This document shows, piece by piece, positions 9,462 to 18,904 of a stretch of 61,909 nucleotides of DNA (positions are counted from its first letter, which is position 1; each line of letters starts with the position of its first letter). A program made the position numbers and the translations under genes. The DNA is from JBAJNN01 sp036881905. Its GTDB lineage: Bacteria > Pseudomonadota > Alphaproteobacteria > Rhizobiales > Im1. The stretch is from positions 1-61,909 of the forward strand of contig JBAJNN010000011.1 of assembly GCA_036881905.1 (NCBI GenBank). The letters are read 5' to 3'. Under the pieces are notes generated by a model. It had not been told where the DNA came from, searched no databases, and saw only the letters and a list, made by a program, of their open reading frames with translations.

Positions 9462-10694
9462 ATGATGACTCTTTCCGATCGTCTGTCCGCTCGATTTACA
9501 CGCTATACAAAAATCACCTCTCAAAGCGATGCCGGCGTTGCGACCCTTCCGTCAACGGAAGGACAATGGCGCATGGCGCAAACTTTATTCGATGAATTAT
9601 TCGCCCTAGGCGTTGAGAATGTCCAAATAGATGACCATGGCATCGTCACGGCGGTCCTTGCCAAAACATCCTCCAAACCGGGATTCCCCATTGGATTCGT
9701 GGCGCATGTCGATACGGTGGATGTCGGACTGTCTCCCGTCATCCATGCGCAAAAAATCCAATATAATGGAGGTAATATCCTCTTAAATAAAGATCAAAAT
9801 ATCTTCTTCGACAAAGAGGCCCATCCTGAAATTGACAAATACAGGGGAGATGACATCTTCTTCTCGGATGGGACCAGTGTCCTTGGGGCGGACAATAAAG
9901 CCGCCATTGCGATTCTTATGACAGTGATTGAAACCCTCCTAACGGACGAAATCTCCCATGGGGATGTTTATTTTGCCTTCGTTCCGGATGAAGAAACAGG
10001 ATTGCGCGGCGCCAAAAAACTGGATTTAAACCGCTTTCATCCCCGATATGCCTACACGATCGATTGTTGCGAACGCGGTGAGCTTGTCTATGAAACCTTT
10101 AATGCCGCAAAAGCAACCCTTGAAATCATGGGCGTAACCGCCCATCCCATGACGGCAAAAGGCGTGCTTGTGAATCCTATTTTACTCGCGGTCGATCTGA
10201 TCAACTGCCTGGATCGCGCGAGCACGCCGGAACACACCGCCGACCGTGAAGGATATATTTGGGTAACTGACATGCGCGCGGATCAGGCATCATGCAAGGT
10301 AACGCTGCTCATTCGAGACCATGATCCAACAAAATTTAAAGAGAAAAAACGTCTCTTGGAAGAGCACGTCGAAACAATACGTACCCGTCACCCCACGGCA
10401 TTCCTCACCCTCACGGTAGAAGATCAATATGAAAATATTGCCAATAGAGTCTCTAAAGCACATCCCGCCGTGGCCGCGTTGTATAATGTCTTTGCCTTGC
10501 TTGACATTCCCCCCAAAAAGATCAGCATGCGCGGCGGTACGGATGGGTCGATGTTAACAAAAAGAGGGTTGATTACACCGAATTATTTTACCGGGGCGCA
10601 TAATTTCCACTCGAAATTTGAGTTCTTGCCCATGTCCTCTTTTCTTGATGCGTATGCGGTAACTTTAAAACTGATTGAAAATGCCGCGCGCTGA
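9462..10694 (+). CDS. pepT: Peptidase T (tripeptide aminopeptidase)
   Basis: PepT is a zinc-dependent M20B peptidase that removes the N-terminal residue of tripeptides in the cytoplasm. The 410-residue product shows FVAHVDTVD (metal His and catalytic Asp), SDGTSVLGADNKAAIA, VPDEETGLRGAKKLD (catalytic Glu pair), AHPMTAKG, and the C-terminal RGGTDGSMLTKRG and TGAHNFHSKFEFLP. All expected metal ligands appear present. It follows the AbgT transporter and shares its A/T-rich codon use, so the two probably arrived together. It is intact inside a region full of broken genes. Confidence 0.93.
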   Translation: MMTLSDRLSARFTRYTKITSQSDAGVATLPSTEGQWRMAQTLFDELFALGVENVQIDDHGIVTAVLAKTSSKPGFPIGFVAHVDTVDVGLSPVIHAQKIQYNGGNILLNKDQNIFFDKEAHPEIDKYRGDDIFFSDGTSVLGADNKAAIAILMTVIETLLTDEISHGDVYFAFVPDEETGLRGAKKLDLNRFHPRYAYTIDCCERGELVYETFNAAKATLEIMGVTAHPMTAKGVLVNPILLAVDLINCLDRASTPEHTADREGYIWVTDMRADQASCKVTLLIRDHDPTKFKEKKRLLEEHVETIRTRHPTAFLTLTVEDQYENIANRVSKAHPAVAALYNVFALLDIPPKKISMRGGTDGSMLTKRGLITPNYFTGAHNFHSKFEFLPMSSFLDAYAVTLKLIENAAR

Positions 10695-10913
10695 CATTCA
10701 AGGCCATCATTGCGGTTGTTTCCCGACAAAACAGCTATTCGCCCGAAAAAGCTGATCGTACCATCAATTGAACCCTATGACAGGAGTGCGTGAAAGCGGA
10801 TGATAATCCGCTTGTCGGCTGTCACGATTGTAGACGGTGACCCGGGAGACGCTTGCGCCGTTACCGTCCGAGACCACCAAAAGCGGATTGGGCGGCGCTT
10901 AAGTCAAACCGGA

Positions 10914-11150
10914 TCAGCCCAGGTTTTTTTTCAGGTAAAGCATGACCCATGCGACACCCGGCCCTTTGATCCGATCTCTGGTAAATTCGCCTTGTAGAGT
11001 GGTCAACCGGCCGAAATGGCGTTCCACCCGCTGATGGAAGGCCTCGTGATTGCGACTTAAACTCATGTCGTCGCTTGTGGCCACACAAGCATATCCTGCA
11101 GACAGGGCGTATGGGGTTACCATCACCGATACGGCAAGGGCCACTTTCAT
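10914..11150 (-). CDS. Small exported hypothetical protein
   Basis: I recognise no family. From the ATG at 11150 the 78-residue product begins with a probable signal peptide (MKVALAVSVMVTPYALSAGYA). A polar region (SRNHEAFHQRVERHFGRLTTLQGEFTRDRIKG) follows and a short hydrophobic tail. It lies 50 bp downstream of the broken Sel1 gene on the same strand. It may be a truncated gene or a chance frame. Confidence 0.3.
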   Translation of the reverse strand: MKVALAVSVMVTPYALSAGYACVATSDDMSLSRNHEAFHQRVERHFGRLTTLQGEFTRDRIKGPGVAWVMLYLKKNLG

Positions 11151-11200
11151 GGGCCAACGGCACCGCCTCCCCAGCCTATCGTTTGCGGTATTCACGATAT

Positions 11201-11632
11201 TCAACAACCCTTGTAGTGTTTGGCGATACACCGTCTTGTAAGGGATTGCGCTTTTTCGATCTGTTGCGAGGTCATGACGTCTTCAAGCAAATCAAGGTTT
11301 TTGAATGCCGCTTTGTTACCATTGGCCGATGCGGCGTTAAGCCACATATAGGCACGGACATCATCACGGGCCACGCCTCGGCCTTCATGATACATCCATC
11401 CGAGATTGTTCTGGGCCAGAGCAACGCCCTGTTTTGCCGCTTTTGTGTACCAATCGGCGGCCTTGGCGTAATCACGGGCCACGCCTTGGCCCTTACGATA
11501 CATCGTTCCGAGATTTCACTGGGCCGGAGCGACGCCTTGTTTTGCCGCCTCGATGGCCTTCTTGTCATAGTCGGCGGCGAAAACCGGCTGCACGATCAGA
11601 TAAACCAGAACCAATGCAAAAAGACAGCGCAT
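11201..11632 (-). pseudogene. Sel1-repeat protein interrupted by in-frame TGA
   Basis: The start at 11632 has GGAGAAGG upstream and gives a signal peptide (MRCLFALVLVYLIVQPVFA) followed by ADYDKKAIEAAKQGVAPAQ. An in-frame TGA at 11516-11518 comes next, then NLGTMYRKGQGVARDYAKAADWYTKAAKQG and a second repeat NLGWMYHEGRGVARDDVRAYMWLNAAS in the same frame. Sel1 repeats form a helical scaffold for protein binding and are common in exported proteins of host-associated bacteria. The stop lies in the middle of the first repeat, at the variable position between Q and NLG. Apart from that codon the gene is unbroken. Confidence 0.7.
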
Positions 11633-11989
11633 GACCTTCTCCATTATCTTGGCGCCCCAAAGTTGTGACATTGTAAACCGAAACAGCTGAACAAACAATA
11701 CACTCTTTTCCATCACCATCAATTCGCCCAACTCCTCCCTCGGTCGGCTCCGCCTTCCATAGTCGCCTTTTCCCCTCCCAAGAGAAAATCCCCTGTTGGT
11801 TTCTCACCTGTAACCTCGATAATCACCCCCCTTTTCCCATGGTCGGTATCAGGAGGAAATGGCGCGTCCAGCTCGGGGCTTTTCGATAATCGCCCCCCCT
11901 CTTACCTCTTTTTTCCTGCACACGCCTCCACACCCACACGCAGTCTTGCCGTCGCCTGGTTTTACATCCCGCTTCGTCAAGTCCCGGTA

Positions 11990-12927
11990 GCGATCCCACA
12001 GACGGGCGATCGCCTGGTGTTCCCTCAGCGTCACTTCGATATACCTGTCCGAAGCCCCGCGATTGCCTTTTGCTCACGCACACACAGGCCCTGTCGGAGA
12101 CTTCAGGCATTCCTCGCCAATCTGCGCCGACAGGCGTGATAAGCGGAACGACATCGGCGCGATAGCGCCTTTGTCGATCGCGGGCTTTCACCTCGACCGG
12201 AATGAGAACGTCGCGCCCGTCCTCATGAGAGCAAAATCGGGCTTGCCCACCAAAGAGACGGAACTGTCGGTCGAAATGACCCGTTGGCACAGAGAGGTCA
12301 CGCGCCTTGCGCCGGCCGGCCGGTCGGGCGACGCTTCCATGATCGCGGGTGATGGCGCGTGCGGTCTCTTCCAACACCACCGACATCGCCTTGAGGCGGG
12401 TCGAGCGTGAACAACAGCGGATTTCGCCGTCTTCGAGGCCCCCCCAATCGACGCTGAAAAACCCAGGGTCGATGACCGCGCCGCGGCCGCGCTCAAGACT
12501 GTGTAAAAGATCGTCGTCGCGCGAGGTCTCGACGCCGGCCATATGGGGGCCGACCGGCCGGGGAACGATCAATGACCTTATCCACGCCAACCCGGCAATC
12601 CGGCGACCAGCCTGTCGATGCGTTCCGCCTTAGACATCACAAGAGCGGCGTAAAACAGGGCGCGATAGACATCGCTCGCAGGGTAGTCCTCGTGCAGTTC
12701 GCGCTCGAAGCCCTGAAGACGCGACGGCTCGACGCCCGCAACCCACTCTCGCCGTCGACATGCACGATAAGGCCGGATGCATTCTCTCCGGTTATTTTTC
12801 GCGCCATCAGGTCGCGGGGCGCGGCGCTGGCCGGTATGATGAGCGTTTCGGGTTCACTGCCTTTACGGTCATAGGTCGTTTTGACACTGGAATAGCCGAT
12901 GTCGAGGCCGAGAATGAAAGGGTCCAT
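11990..12927 (-). pseudogene. ParM/StbA-like plasmid segregation actin, frameshifted
   Basis: A GGAG ribosome site precedes the ATG at 12927. The opening MDPFILGLDIGYSSVKTTY is the phosphate-1 loop of actin-like ATPases (DIGYSSVK). Further pieces occur in other frames: HEDYPASDVYRALFYAALVMSK, then GRGAVIDPGFFSVDW (phosphate-2-like DPG motif) and LKAMSVVLEETARAI, and near 12000 a frame reading QSRGFGQVYRSD, like the C-terminal ARGF region. At least three frame changes are needed. ParM-type filaments push plasmid copies apart, so this marks the island as plasmid- or ICE-derived. A trailing frame (VTLREHQAIARLWDRYRDLTK, about 11900-12034) may be a separate small gene. Confidence 0.6.
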
Positions 12928-12993
12928 GAATTTCTCCAAGCCAGAAGTCGAAAGATGAGTGGTTTCGGGCCAGTCGGCGGCCTGTTTTTGCAT

Positions 12994-13491
12994 GGTAGGG
13001 GGTAAGTGGGGCCTTATTCACCACTCACGATGCCCGAAACGGACGGGAACACGGTTAATTTGGTTTTTTTCGATGGGGTTTCGATCCAAAAGTGGAAATT
13101 TTGCGCCGCGGGACCTCCCGAAAAAGACCGCAAAGCGATCAAAAAGGGCTTTTCGGTTCACTATACGATAGAACATGCAACAATTTGCGTTGACCTTCTC
13201 AGAAGCTGTTATTGTAAAAGATCCTAAAAATTAGCCGCTCTCGCATTGACACAGTGTGGTCTGGGGCATGTGAGAGCCGTAAGCGCATCGTCTGAAGGGC
13301 TGTTGATCCGTCTATAACAGTGGCCTGCATGAAGGCTCCGGGAGGGTTTCGGCCTCGTCAAAAGAGACTGGAATGGCGTGTCGTGTCGAAGGTGATGAAA
13401 GAATGATCGCTACCCTTCGCTAAACCGAGAGCAAAATTTCCATACGGGGACTCGCCAGCTGTCGATATCCCGTGGCAAGGAGATTTGCATC
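12994..13491. other. Gene-free A/T-rich stretch between parM-like and PIN module
   Basis: I see no convincing gene. The stretch lies upstream of the actin-like gene, where a centromere or promoter would be expected in a partition locus. I find no clear iterons. The last 20 bases hold the AAGGAG ribosome site for the next gene. Confidence 0.3.
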
Positions 13492-14219
13492 GTGACCGTT
13501 CCTGATGACATTGACGCGGAACTGACTCTCGAAATTGACGGTCGCAACGTCACGTCCGAGAAGTTCTTGAAGAGTGTCGATGCGTTTTTCGGTCTGTTCA
13601 AAGCCGTCACGCAAGACATTTGCCGGGATGACGAGCGGGTGGATTGGCGCGTCCGGGTGAAAGCCGGCTGCAACTTTGTCGGTGTTGTCCCTACAGTGAG
13701 CAGCCCCTTTCGTGCCGTGAATTCCATAACGAAAATTGCAAGGTCTGGTATTCGCTCCCTTGGGAACCGGCCGGAGAAACCTGCCGGTTTTCCCGTGGCG
13801 GCGATCGAATATGCGCGAGATTCGCGAAAAGTCGTCGGAATAGGCGAGCATGACGATACGATAGCCCGCCTGTGGTGGAAGAAAGAGCCGACTTCTTGTC
13901 CCACAAGAGCGTGGCCCACGCGGACGAATTGTTCAAAAAAGTCTTTGTCGAGGACCATGGTTCCGTCGAAGGGCGCTTGGAAGTGGCGACTCGTCACGAC
14001 AGTAAATACTTCAGAGTGTACGAGTCCGTGTGGGGCAAGTCGATCCAGGGCTTTGTCAACGGTGATCTACCGAGGGAGGCATTGGATTATTTCGGGAAGA
14101 GAGTGGAAGTCCATGGGCTGATCCGTCATCGAAAAAACGGAACCCCAGAAAGTATCAAGGTTGAAGAGATCGTTCCGTTTCCTGAACCCCTTGAAATTCC
14201 CGATTACAAAGGCCACTAA
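13492..14219 (+). pseudogene. Partner protein of PIN-domain module, one frameshift
   Basis: A GTG start at 13492 follows AAGGAG at good spacing. The first ~125 residues (LTLEIDGRNVTSEKFLKSVDAFFGLFKAV...) are in one frame. Near 13870 the frame changes and continues with VEERADFLSHKSVAHADELFKKVFVEDHGSVEGRLEVATRH...YESVWGKSIQGFVNGDLPREALDYFGKRVEVHGLIRHRKNGTPESIKVEEI. One indel would join them into a ~240-residue protein. I know this layout as an uncharacterised gene often found in front of PIN proteins. It is much larger than a typical VapB antitoxin. It lies 22 bp upstream of the PIN gene. Confidence 0.6.
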
Positions 14220-14240
14220 GGGGATACCGCGAAAATACAC

Positions 14241-14714
14241 ATGAACCGAGAGCAAATTGACTGAGATTCCGACTGTTTTCTCGGCTGGCTCAAAGCGGAA
14301 TCAGACAAGGAGAAGCTTTGTGGGTCGGTTCTCGAACAAGCCGAAGCGGGAGAGGTTCTCTTGGTCACTTCGGCATTGACTATTGCGGAAGTTCTCAATC
14401 TCAAGGGGAAGCCTCCAATTCCGGAAGAGGATAAAGAAAAAGTCGTGACCCTGTTTAGAAACCAATACATCGCCGTGCGTGGCGTAACCCGCCGCATCGC
14501 CGAGGTCGCCAGGGAATACGTTTGGCGCCATGGTGTGGCGCCCAAAGACGCCATTCATGTGGCGACGGCTTTGGATGCAAAACTGTCTCTGTTCAATACG
14601 TTTGACGAAGGATTGCTGAAAAAGAACGGTATTCCCGGAACCCCTGAAAAGCTGATCATCACAAGACCGCAACCGCCGGAACAGCCCGATCTATTCAAGC
14701 CACCTCACCCGTAA
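14241..14714 (+). pseudogene. PIN-domain (VapC-like) protein with early in-frame TGA
   Basis: The frame from ATG 14241 reads MNREQID, then TGA at 14262-14264, then DSDCFLGWLKAESDK, TSALTIAEVLNLKG, RNQYIAVRGVTRRIAEVAREYV, PKDAIHVATALDAKLSLFNTFDEGLL. This is a complete PIN ribonuclease: the first acidic residue DSD, the second in AEV, the third in KDAIHVATA and the fourth in TFDEGL. The stop falls just before the first catalytic Asp, where the family usually has a hydrophobic residue. Unless translation restarts downstream, no active toxin is made. PIN proteins cleave RNA and pair with an upstream antitoxin. Confidence 0.65.
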
Positions 14715-14919
14715 CACCAGCCCCGAACGCCGGTAGCCTTTCAAGACTTGCGTCTGCCCTTGTTATCCGACCGGCAGTAGCGTCGAATTGATCACATCCC
14801 TACAACGGTCTTCGGCGCCGGCGGCGGAACCCGACAAGCCGCCTGATCAAGACCGGCTTCATGACAAAAACCGGGAAGCGCCAATCAAACTTACGCGTTA
14901 AACCGGTGTCGGCCCCCTT

Positions 14920-15429
14920 CTAACGGTCAAGAACGATCCGGACCACACGTCCGGTATGGACGATCCTGACGCGATCGCCAACTCTGAGCTTATCGGCATT
15001 TTTCTGAACGATCGAGACTTCCTTCCCGTCGGTCTTCTCGATCAGGAATTCGGTGGCCTTATCCGCATCCACGGCACCCTCGACCGCATGACCGGCGAGA
15101 CCGCCGGCCACGGCGCCGACAATCCCCCCGACGATGTTCGTTCGCTTATCATTTCCAAGGTAACTGCCGAGCGTTCCGCCGATGCCCGCTCCCGCAACCG
15201 AGCCGATCCCATCATTTCCGCCCGATATTTTTACCTGCCGCATCGCCACGATCACGCCACGCTCGATGGTCGATTCCCGATTGAGTTCGCTGGCATTATA
15301 GGTATCGCCCGCGCTGTTTGAGGCGCATCCCGTCATGAAGGGCAAAAAGACAAGCATCAATATTGCGAAACGTAAGCCAAAAAGCCGACTCTGGTTGGGT
15401 TTGCACATTTGTGTTGCCGCAATTTTCAT
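14920..15429 (-). CDS. Glycine-zipper outer-membrane lipoprotein (SlyB-like)
   Basis: The 169-residue product begins with a lipoprotein signal peptide ending MTGC, so Cys is the acylated residue. A polar part is followed by a glycine-zipper double segment (GSVAGAGIGGTLGSYLGNDKRTNIVGGIVGAVAGGLAGHAVEGAV) and a C-terminal beta domain with DRVRIVHTGRVVRIVLD. This is the layout of SlyB/Pcp-type outer-membrane lipoproteins, which sit on the inner leaflet and support envelope integrity. AGGAAG precedes the start. It is intact inside the decayed island, so it may still be useful, or may be a cargo gene. Confidence 0.8.
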   Translation of the reverse strand: MKIAATQMCKPNQSRLFGLRFAILMLVFLPFMTGCASNSAGDTYNASELNRESTIERGVIVAMRQVKISGGNDGIGSVAGAGIGGTLGSYLGNDKRTNIVGGIVGAVAGGLAGHAVEGAVDADKATEFLIEKTDGKEVSIVQKNADKLRVGDRVRIVHTGRVVRIVLDR

Positions 15430-15611
15430 TCTTCCTGTCCTCTTTGATCAATCAGCCTGCAATTCCATGACTCTCTTCAGGTCTAGAAGTTACAGGGAAT
15501 ACAGGAAGTGAGCGTGGATTGCAACAACAGACGACGCGGAGATCGGGGCAGGGGGCCGATTATGAGTGGTTTTATGCCGTCAAGACAGGCGTGTTTGCGC
15601 GATGGTGTCGT

Positions 15612-16289
15612 TCAGCCTCGCCGCACGCCGACTGATCGGGGAGGCTTTGCCTCTTCGGCCCGCTGTTTTAGCCAGTCCACAGCCCGTCCAGCCTGAGACA
15701 TGACTTTAAAAATCCATGGAGGGTCTTTTTTCATGTCCTTGAGCCACGCCGCAACATACGCGACATTGTTTTGTGGTATGTTCGGCGCGATCCTCGGATC
15801 GAGACATAAAAGGACCAATCCGATTTCCGCCACAAGCTCCTCCGCGGCGTGGGCCGCGCCGGATGGCCCGTATCGGCCGAAACGATCGAGACGACCGGGC
15901 GCGCCGGTGTAATGGATATACTCGTGCGCAAGCGCCGCATAGAAACTTTGCGGAGTATCGAAAGCCTCAAAGTGGGGAATCCGGATAATATCCTCCCCTA
16001 CATCATAAAAGGCCCTGTTGCCGGAATACTGCGGTTCACCGGGGAGAGACCGGAAAAACCGATCCGCGTTATCCAGCCGTTCACAAAGCGGCCCCGGCGT
16101 TTCGCGGGCGTAGTATTTTTCATCGAGGCCTTCAAACTCCTCGGCGTTGAAGACGGGATAACACCTTGAGAAATAAACGTATTTAGCCTCTTCAGGCTTG
16201 AGTTTTCCCTCTGCAACGGCTTGCTTGTCCTCTCGCGTCATAACTTTTTTGGCAAGGAATATCTGCTCGGATTTCGCGCCTTTGCGCAA
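15612..16289 (-). pseudogene. N-truncated ArdC-type antirestriction/zincin protein
   Basis: The frame holds RKGAKSEQIFLAKKV, FNAEEFEGLDEKYY, then the zincin part YAALAHEYIHYTGAPGRLDRFGRYG with HEYIH as the metal-binding HExxH, and AAEELVAEIGLVLL with the third-ligand Glu region. This is the C-terminal metallopeptidase-like domain of ArdC and plasmid primase-related proteins, which protect incoming DNA during conjugation. The usual N-terminal ssDNA-binding domain of about 100 residues is missing: upstream of 16289 the sequence turns into unrelated frames and then the perfect hairpin at 16431. The HExxH motif itself is intact. Confidence 0.65.
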
Positions 16290-16430
16290 TCATTTGACCA
16301 AGCCTGCCCGAACCCTTTGTCGACCGTTCTATTGGTGCAAATGGACGGCCGACATCACGGGCCGTGCCGGCCGGTTGGTTCATACTTTCGGTTGGCGGGT
16401 GCCGTCGATCACAGCGCAAGAGTATGTCGC

Positions 16431-16472
16431 CTTAACATCTTCCCCCGGCTTCAGCCGGGGGAAGATGTTAAG
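16431..16472. repeat. Perfect 20-bp inverted repeat, IS605-end-like, copy B
   Basis: Arms of 20 bases (CTTAACATCTTCCCCCGGCT and its exact complement) are separated by only TC. One arm matches the GGGGGAAGATGTTAAG ends seen at 7671-7699 and 22455-22498. It could be two IS200/IS605-like ends fused head to head, or a strong bidirectional terminator. There is no T-run. Confidence 0.7.
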
Positions 16473-16526
16473 GCTCAGAATGCCAACCGCACAGGTCGTT
16501 GAAGCGTTTTTCAACGCACCCTTTTT

Positions 16527-16570
16527 TGTATCACTTTTATTGTTGACTCCCTTATTAAATGTGATACATT
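16527..16570 (+). promoter_or_regulatory. brnTA promoter with overlapping operator
   Basis: TTGACT (16543-16548) and TACATT (16565-16570) are spaced by 16 bases, like a sigma-70 promoter. A perfect inverted repeat, TGTATCAC (16527-16534) and GTGATACA (16561-16568), brackets the -35 and overlaps the -10. BrnA is known to repress its own operon, so this is a likely BrnA operator. The start codon at 16577 is only six bases past the -10, so a transcript from this promoter would be almost leaderless. Confidence 0.65.
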
Positions 16571-16576
16571 AAATGC

Positions 16577-16825
16577 ATGAAAATCACGTATGATGAAAAC
16601 AAGTACCTCACGAATATCGAAAAGCATGGCGTGGATTTCGCCGAACTCGATATTGAGTTTTTCGACAAGGCAACGGTTTTGCCGGCCAAACAGGGCCGCC
16701 ATATCGCAATCGGAGAATTCCAGGAAGCGATCATCGTGACTGTTGTTTTCAAACCGCTTGGTTCGGAAGCCCTTTCGGTGATCTCGATGCGACCGGCAAG
16801 CAAAAAGGAAAGGCAATTGATATGA
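16577..16825 (+). CDS. brnT: BrnT-family toxin
   Basis: The 82-residue product has the BrnT (DUF497) pattern: ITYDENKYLTNIEKHGVDFAELDIEFFD, then RHIAIGEFQEAIIVTVVF and ISMRPASKKER. BrnT is a RelE-fold ribonuclease that blocks translation; the conserved His and the late Arg/Lys residues are visible. The gene overlaps brnA by four bases (ATGA), so translation is coupled. Unlike most genes around it, this module is intact, as expected if loss of the antitoxin is costly. Confidence 0.88.
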   Translation: MKITYDENKYLTNIEKHGVDFAELDIEFFDKATVLPAKQGRHIAIGEFQEAIIVTVVFKPLGSEALSVISMRPASKKERQLI

Positions 16826-17139
16826 TGAAAAAGTTTTCTTCAAAACGCCCCGTCACCAACGACGAGGAAGCGGAAATTCAACGGATGATCGCGTCGGATC
16901 CGCACAACCCGGAAGCAACGGATGAACAAATTCGCCAAGCCAAACCATTCCGCGAAGCGTTCCCTGAACTTGCGGCCGGCATTGATCGTGAAAAGGCCAA
17001 ACGCGGCAGACCGCGTGTCCCGAATCCGAGGCAACAGGTTTCGATCCGCCTTGACCGTGAAGTGATCGCCAAATTCAAGGCCACCGGCCCCGGGTGGCAA
17101 ACGCGCATCAACGATGTTTTGAAAAACGCCAGAATTTAG
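16822..17139 (+). CDS. brnA: BrnA-family antitoxin
   Basis: This 105-residue partner of BrnT has a polar N-terminal half (toxin-binding) and a C-terminal ribbon-helix-helix DNA-binding part: RQQVSIRLDREVIAKFKATGPGWQTRINDVLKNA. The strand segment QVSIRLD and the TGPGWQTRIN turn are typical. It neutralises BrnT and represses the operon, probably at the inverted repeat in front of brnT. It starts within the brnT stop codon. Confidence 0.88.
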   Translation: MMKKFSSKRPVTNDEEAEIQRMIASDPHNPEATDEQIRQAKPFREAFPELAAGIDREKAKRGRPRVPNPRQQVSIRLDREVIAKFKATGPGWQTRINDVLKNARI

Positions 17140-17495
17140 GCGTGGATGGTCTATCCGGCAGGGGAGTCCGCCGGTGAACTATATTCGGCGTGGCAGGCGC
17201 TCCCTTATAGTTTCAGCGCTTGACGTCGCCGTCTCGTTCGTCAACCGCGCGTACCGAGAGGTTCTCCCGCGCCGGCTCTTCCCTGATGGCCTGAACAAAT
17301 CTGTCGTGGGTTTCCATATCGTGCAGTATATAGCGCAAAATGGACTGCGTTTATATTCGACCGGTCAGTCGGTCGAAAAAATCACCCCGAGGCAGGAACA
17401 AGCACAAGCCATTGCAGAATAATCGTGGCCGGTCTACCGGCGGCCATTCCCATTGGGCGGCGCCTTCAATGGCTAGCTGACCAAGCGAAGATTTT
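17140..17495. other. Gene-poor gap after brnTA
   Basis: No recognised gene. A minus-strand frame near 17230-17340 reads METHDRFVQAIREEPARENLSVRAVDERDGDVKR and could be the end of a small protein, but nothing else supports it. The sequence around 17411-17435 (ATTGCAGAATAAT..TGGCCGGTC) resembles one near 20914-20938 at the edge of the IS5 fragment, hinting at a shared IS boundary. Confidence 0.25.
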
Positions 17496-18548
17496 CTAGG
17501 GCGCTGGGGGCTGTTGTAAAGGAATGATCCTTAGCCCCCGGCGTTTTACGAAGATCGGCGATTCGATCTCGTCTGTAGGGAGGGCAAGCTCCTCCGCCAA
17601 ATCGCCGATGGTCATGCGATCCCGCCAGAACGCCTGAAGCACCTGCGTCCAGATTGCGCTCCCCTCTCGCTGAATCGGTCGTGGCTCCTTCTTCAAAAAG
17701 CCCTTTCTGGCCATTTCCACATAGAGCCACCTCGCCCTTTCCTCGTTCATAAGCATAAGATCCCGATAGCGACGCAGGAGTGCCGATAATGCAACGCCCC
17801 ATCTCGATTTGGCGTCAATCAGATTCTGCATGGTGGGGAATACGCGCCGAGCAATGACGTCGCAAGCCGGCATCAGAAACGCGGCGGCAAACGTGTTCGC
17901 TTCATCTTTGACTTTTTTACCCTTCTGACCATCGAGATGGAGGCAAAGATGTCCAAGCTCATGCGCGGCGTCAAACCGACTTCGTTCAGCACTTTTGGCG
18001 CCGTTCAGAAACACGAACGGTCGAGAGTCCACCCAGGTCGCAAAAGCATCCAGACGCAGGGTTTCTTCTGAAAGGGAGAAAACTCGCGCGCCCTTCGCCT
18101 CAAGAAGCCGAATGAGGTTACCGATCGGCCGGTCCTCCCAGGCCCCACAGTTCACGAAGCATGTCAGCGGCAAGGCAGGGATCCATGTCGCTCAGATCGG
18201 GGATATCATGATCAGGCACGCCGAACTCGGCTTCCAGCCATGCCGACAAGCGCGCTCCCAAAGCGGCGGACGCGAGGCCTGCGTCCGGCTCCCGCTTCGT
18301 CATGCCGGCATGCGCCCTGAACATGGCGTCAGATGGAATCTTAAATTCTCTTGCGTAGAAAACTTGGCAGGAAAGTTCAGCGCATCTGCCAGAGCCTTCA
18401 CACTTTTCCAAGCAGGCTGCGCCTCGCCGCGCGAAATCCTCCGAAGCTCACGCATCGACAGCTTGGAAAGTTTGGACAGCTCGCAAATGGTTGTCTTGCG
18501 GCGAAGGCGGGCGATCTTGAGGGCGCTGGTGCAGAATTTCCCGCTCAC
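17496..18548 (-). pseudogene. XRE-ImmA/IrrE regulator-peptidase, two frameshifts
   Basis: From a GTG at 18548 the product begins with an XRE-type helix-turn-helix (LKIARLRRKTTICELSKLSKLSMRELRRISRGEAQPAWKSVKALADAL). A linker (REFKIPSDAMFRAHAGMTKREPDAGLA...DMLRELWGLG) continues in a second frame from about 18350. The peptidase domain continues in a third from about 18130: DRPIGNLIRLLEAKGARVFSL, then RFDAAHELGHLCLHLDG with the HExxH zinc site, and ANTFAAAFLMP. Such proteins cleave partner repressors or antitoxins and control mobile elements. The start overlaps the upstream gene's stop (GTGA), so the two were coupled. As written only fragments are made. Confidence 0.7.
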
Positions 18549-18904
18549 GATTTTCTTCGGACCGAGATTTTTGTCTCGACCGCTCCCTCGTCTCGACACG
18601 AAGCACCGTCAATGTGCCGGACACCCTTTACCATGCCTTCCAGATCAAGCGGAAGGCGGTATTTGCAACCGGTGATGCCCAGATCCGAACATGTTGCCTC
18701 AACCACCAATTCGGCTCGAGCCGTCAATGTCTCCTCGCCGGTGTCCAGAATATCGCGTTCAATGAACACACAAAGATGAAGGGTGAGTTCGTCTGACGGT
18801 GTCGGGGTTATCTCAGCCACGTTGAAATCCTCAAGAAGCTCGCAAAAATCATGCTGAAGATCATCGCGCAGGCTCTCGGTAGCAGATCTCTTGCGCGCCG
18901 ACAT
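18545..18904 (-). CDS. Hypothetical protein coupled to XRE-ImmA gene
   Basis: I recognise no family. The 119-residue product is acidic, with SLRDDLQHDFCELLEDFNVAEITPTPSDELTLHLCVFIERD and then LTARAELVVEATCSDLGITGCKYRLPLDLEGMVKGVRH, giving alternating charged and hydrophobic residues. Its TGA overlaps the GTG of the next gene, a tight pairing. The frame is open upstream of 18904 (GLDGVKHIGTGQFLAVRNT...) without a good start codon, so the true N-terminus may be longer or damaged. By analogy with ImmA partners it could be the regulated protein, but that is a guess. Confidence 0.5.
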   Translation of the reverse strand: MSARKRSATESLRDDLQHDFCELLEDFNVAEITPTPSDELTLHLCVFIERDILDTGEETLTARAELVVEATCSDLGITGCKYRLPLDLEGMVKGVRHIDGASCRDEGAVETKISVRRKS

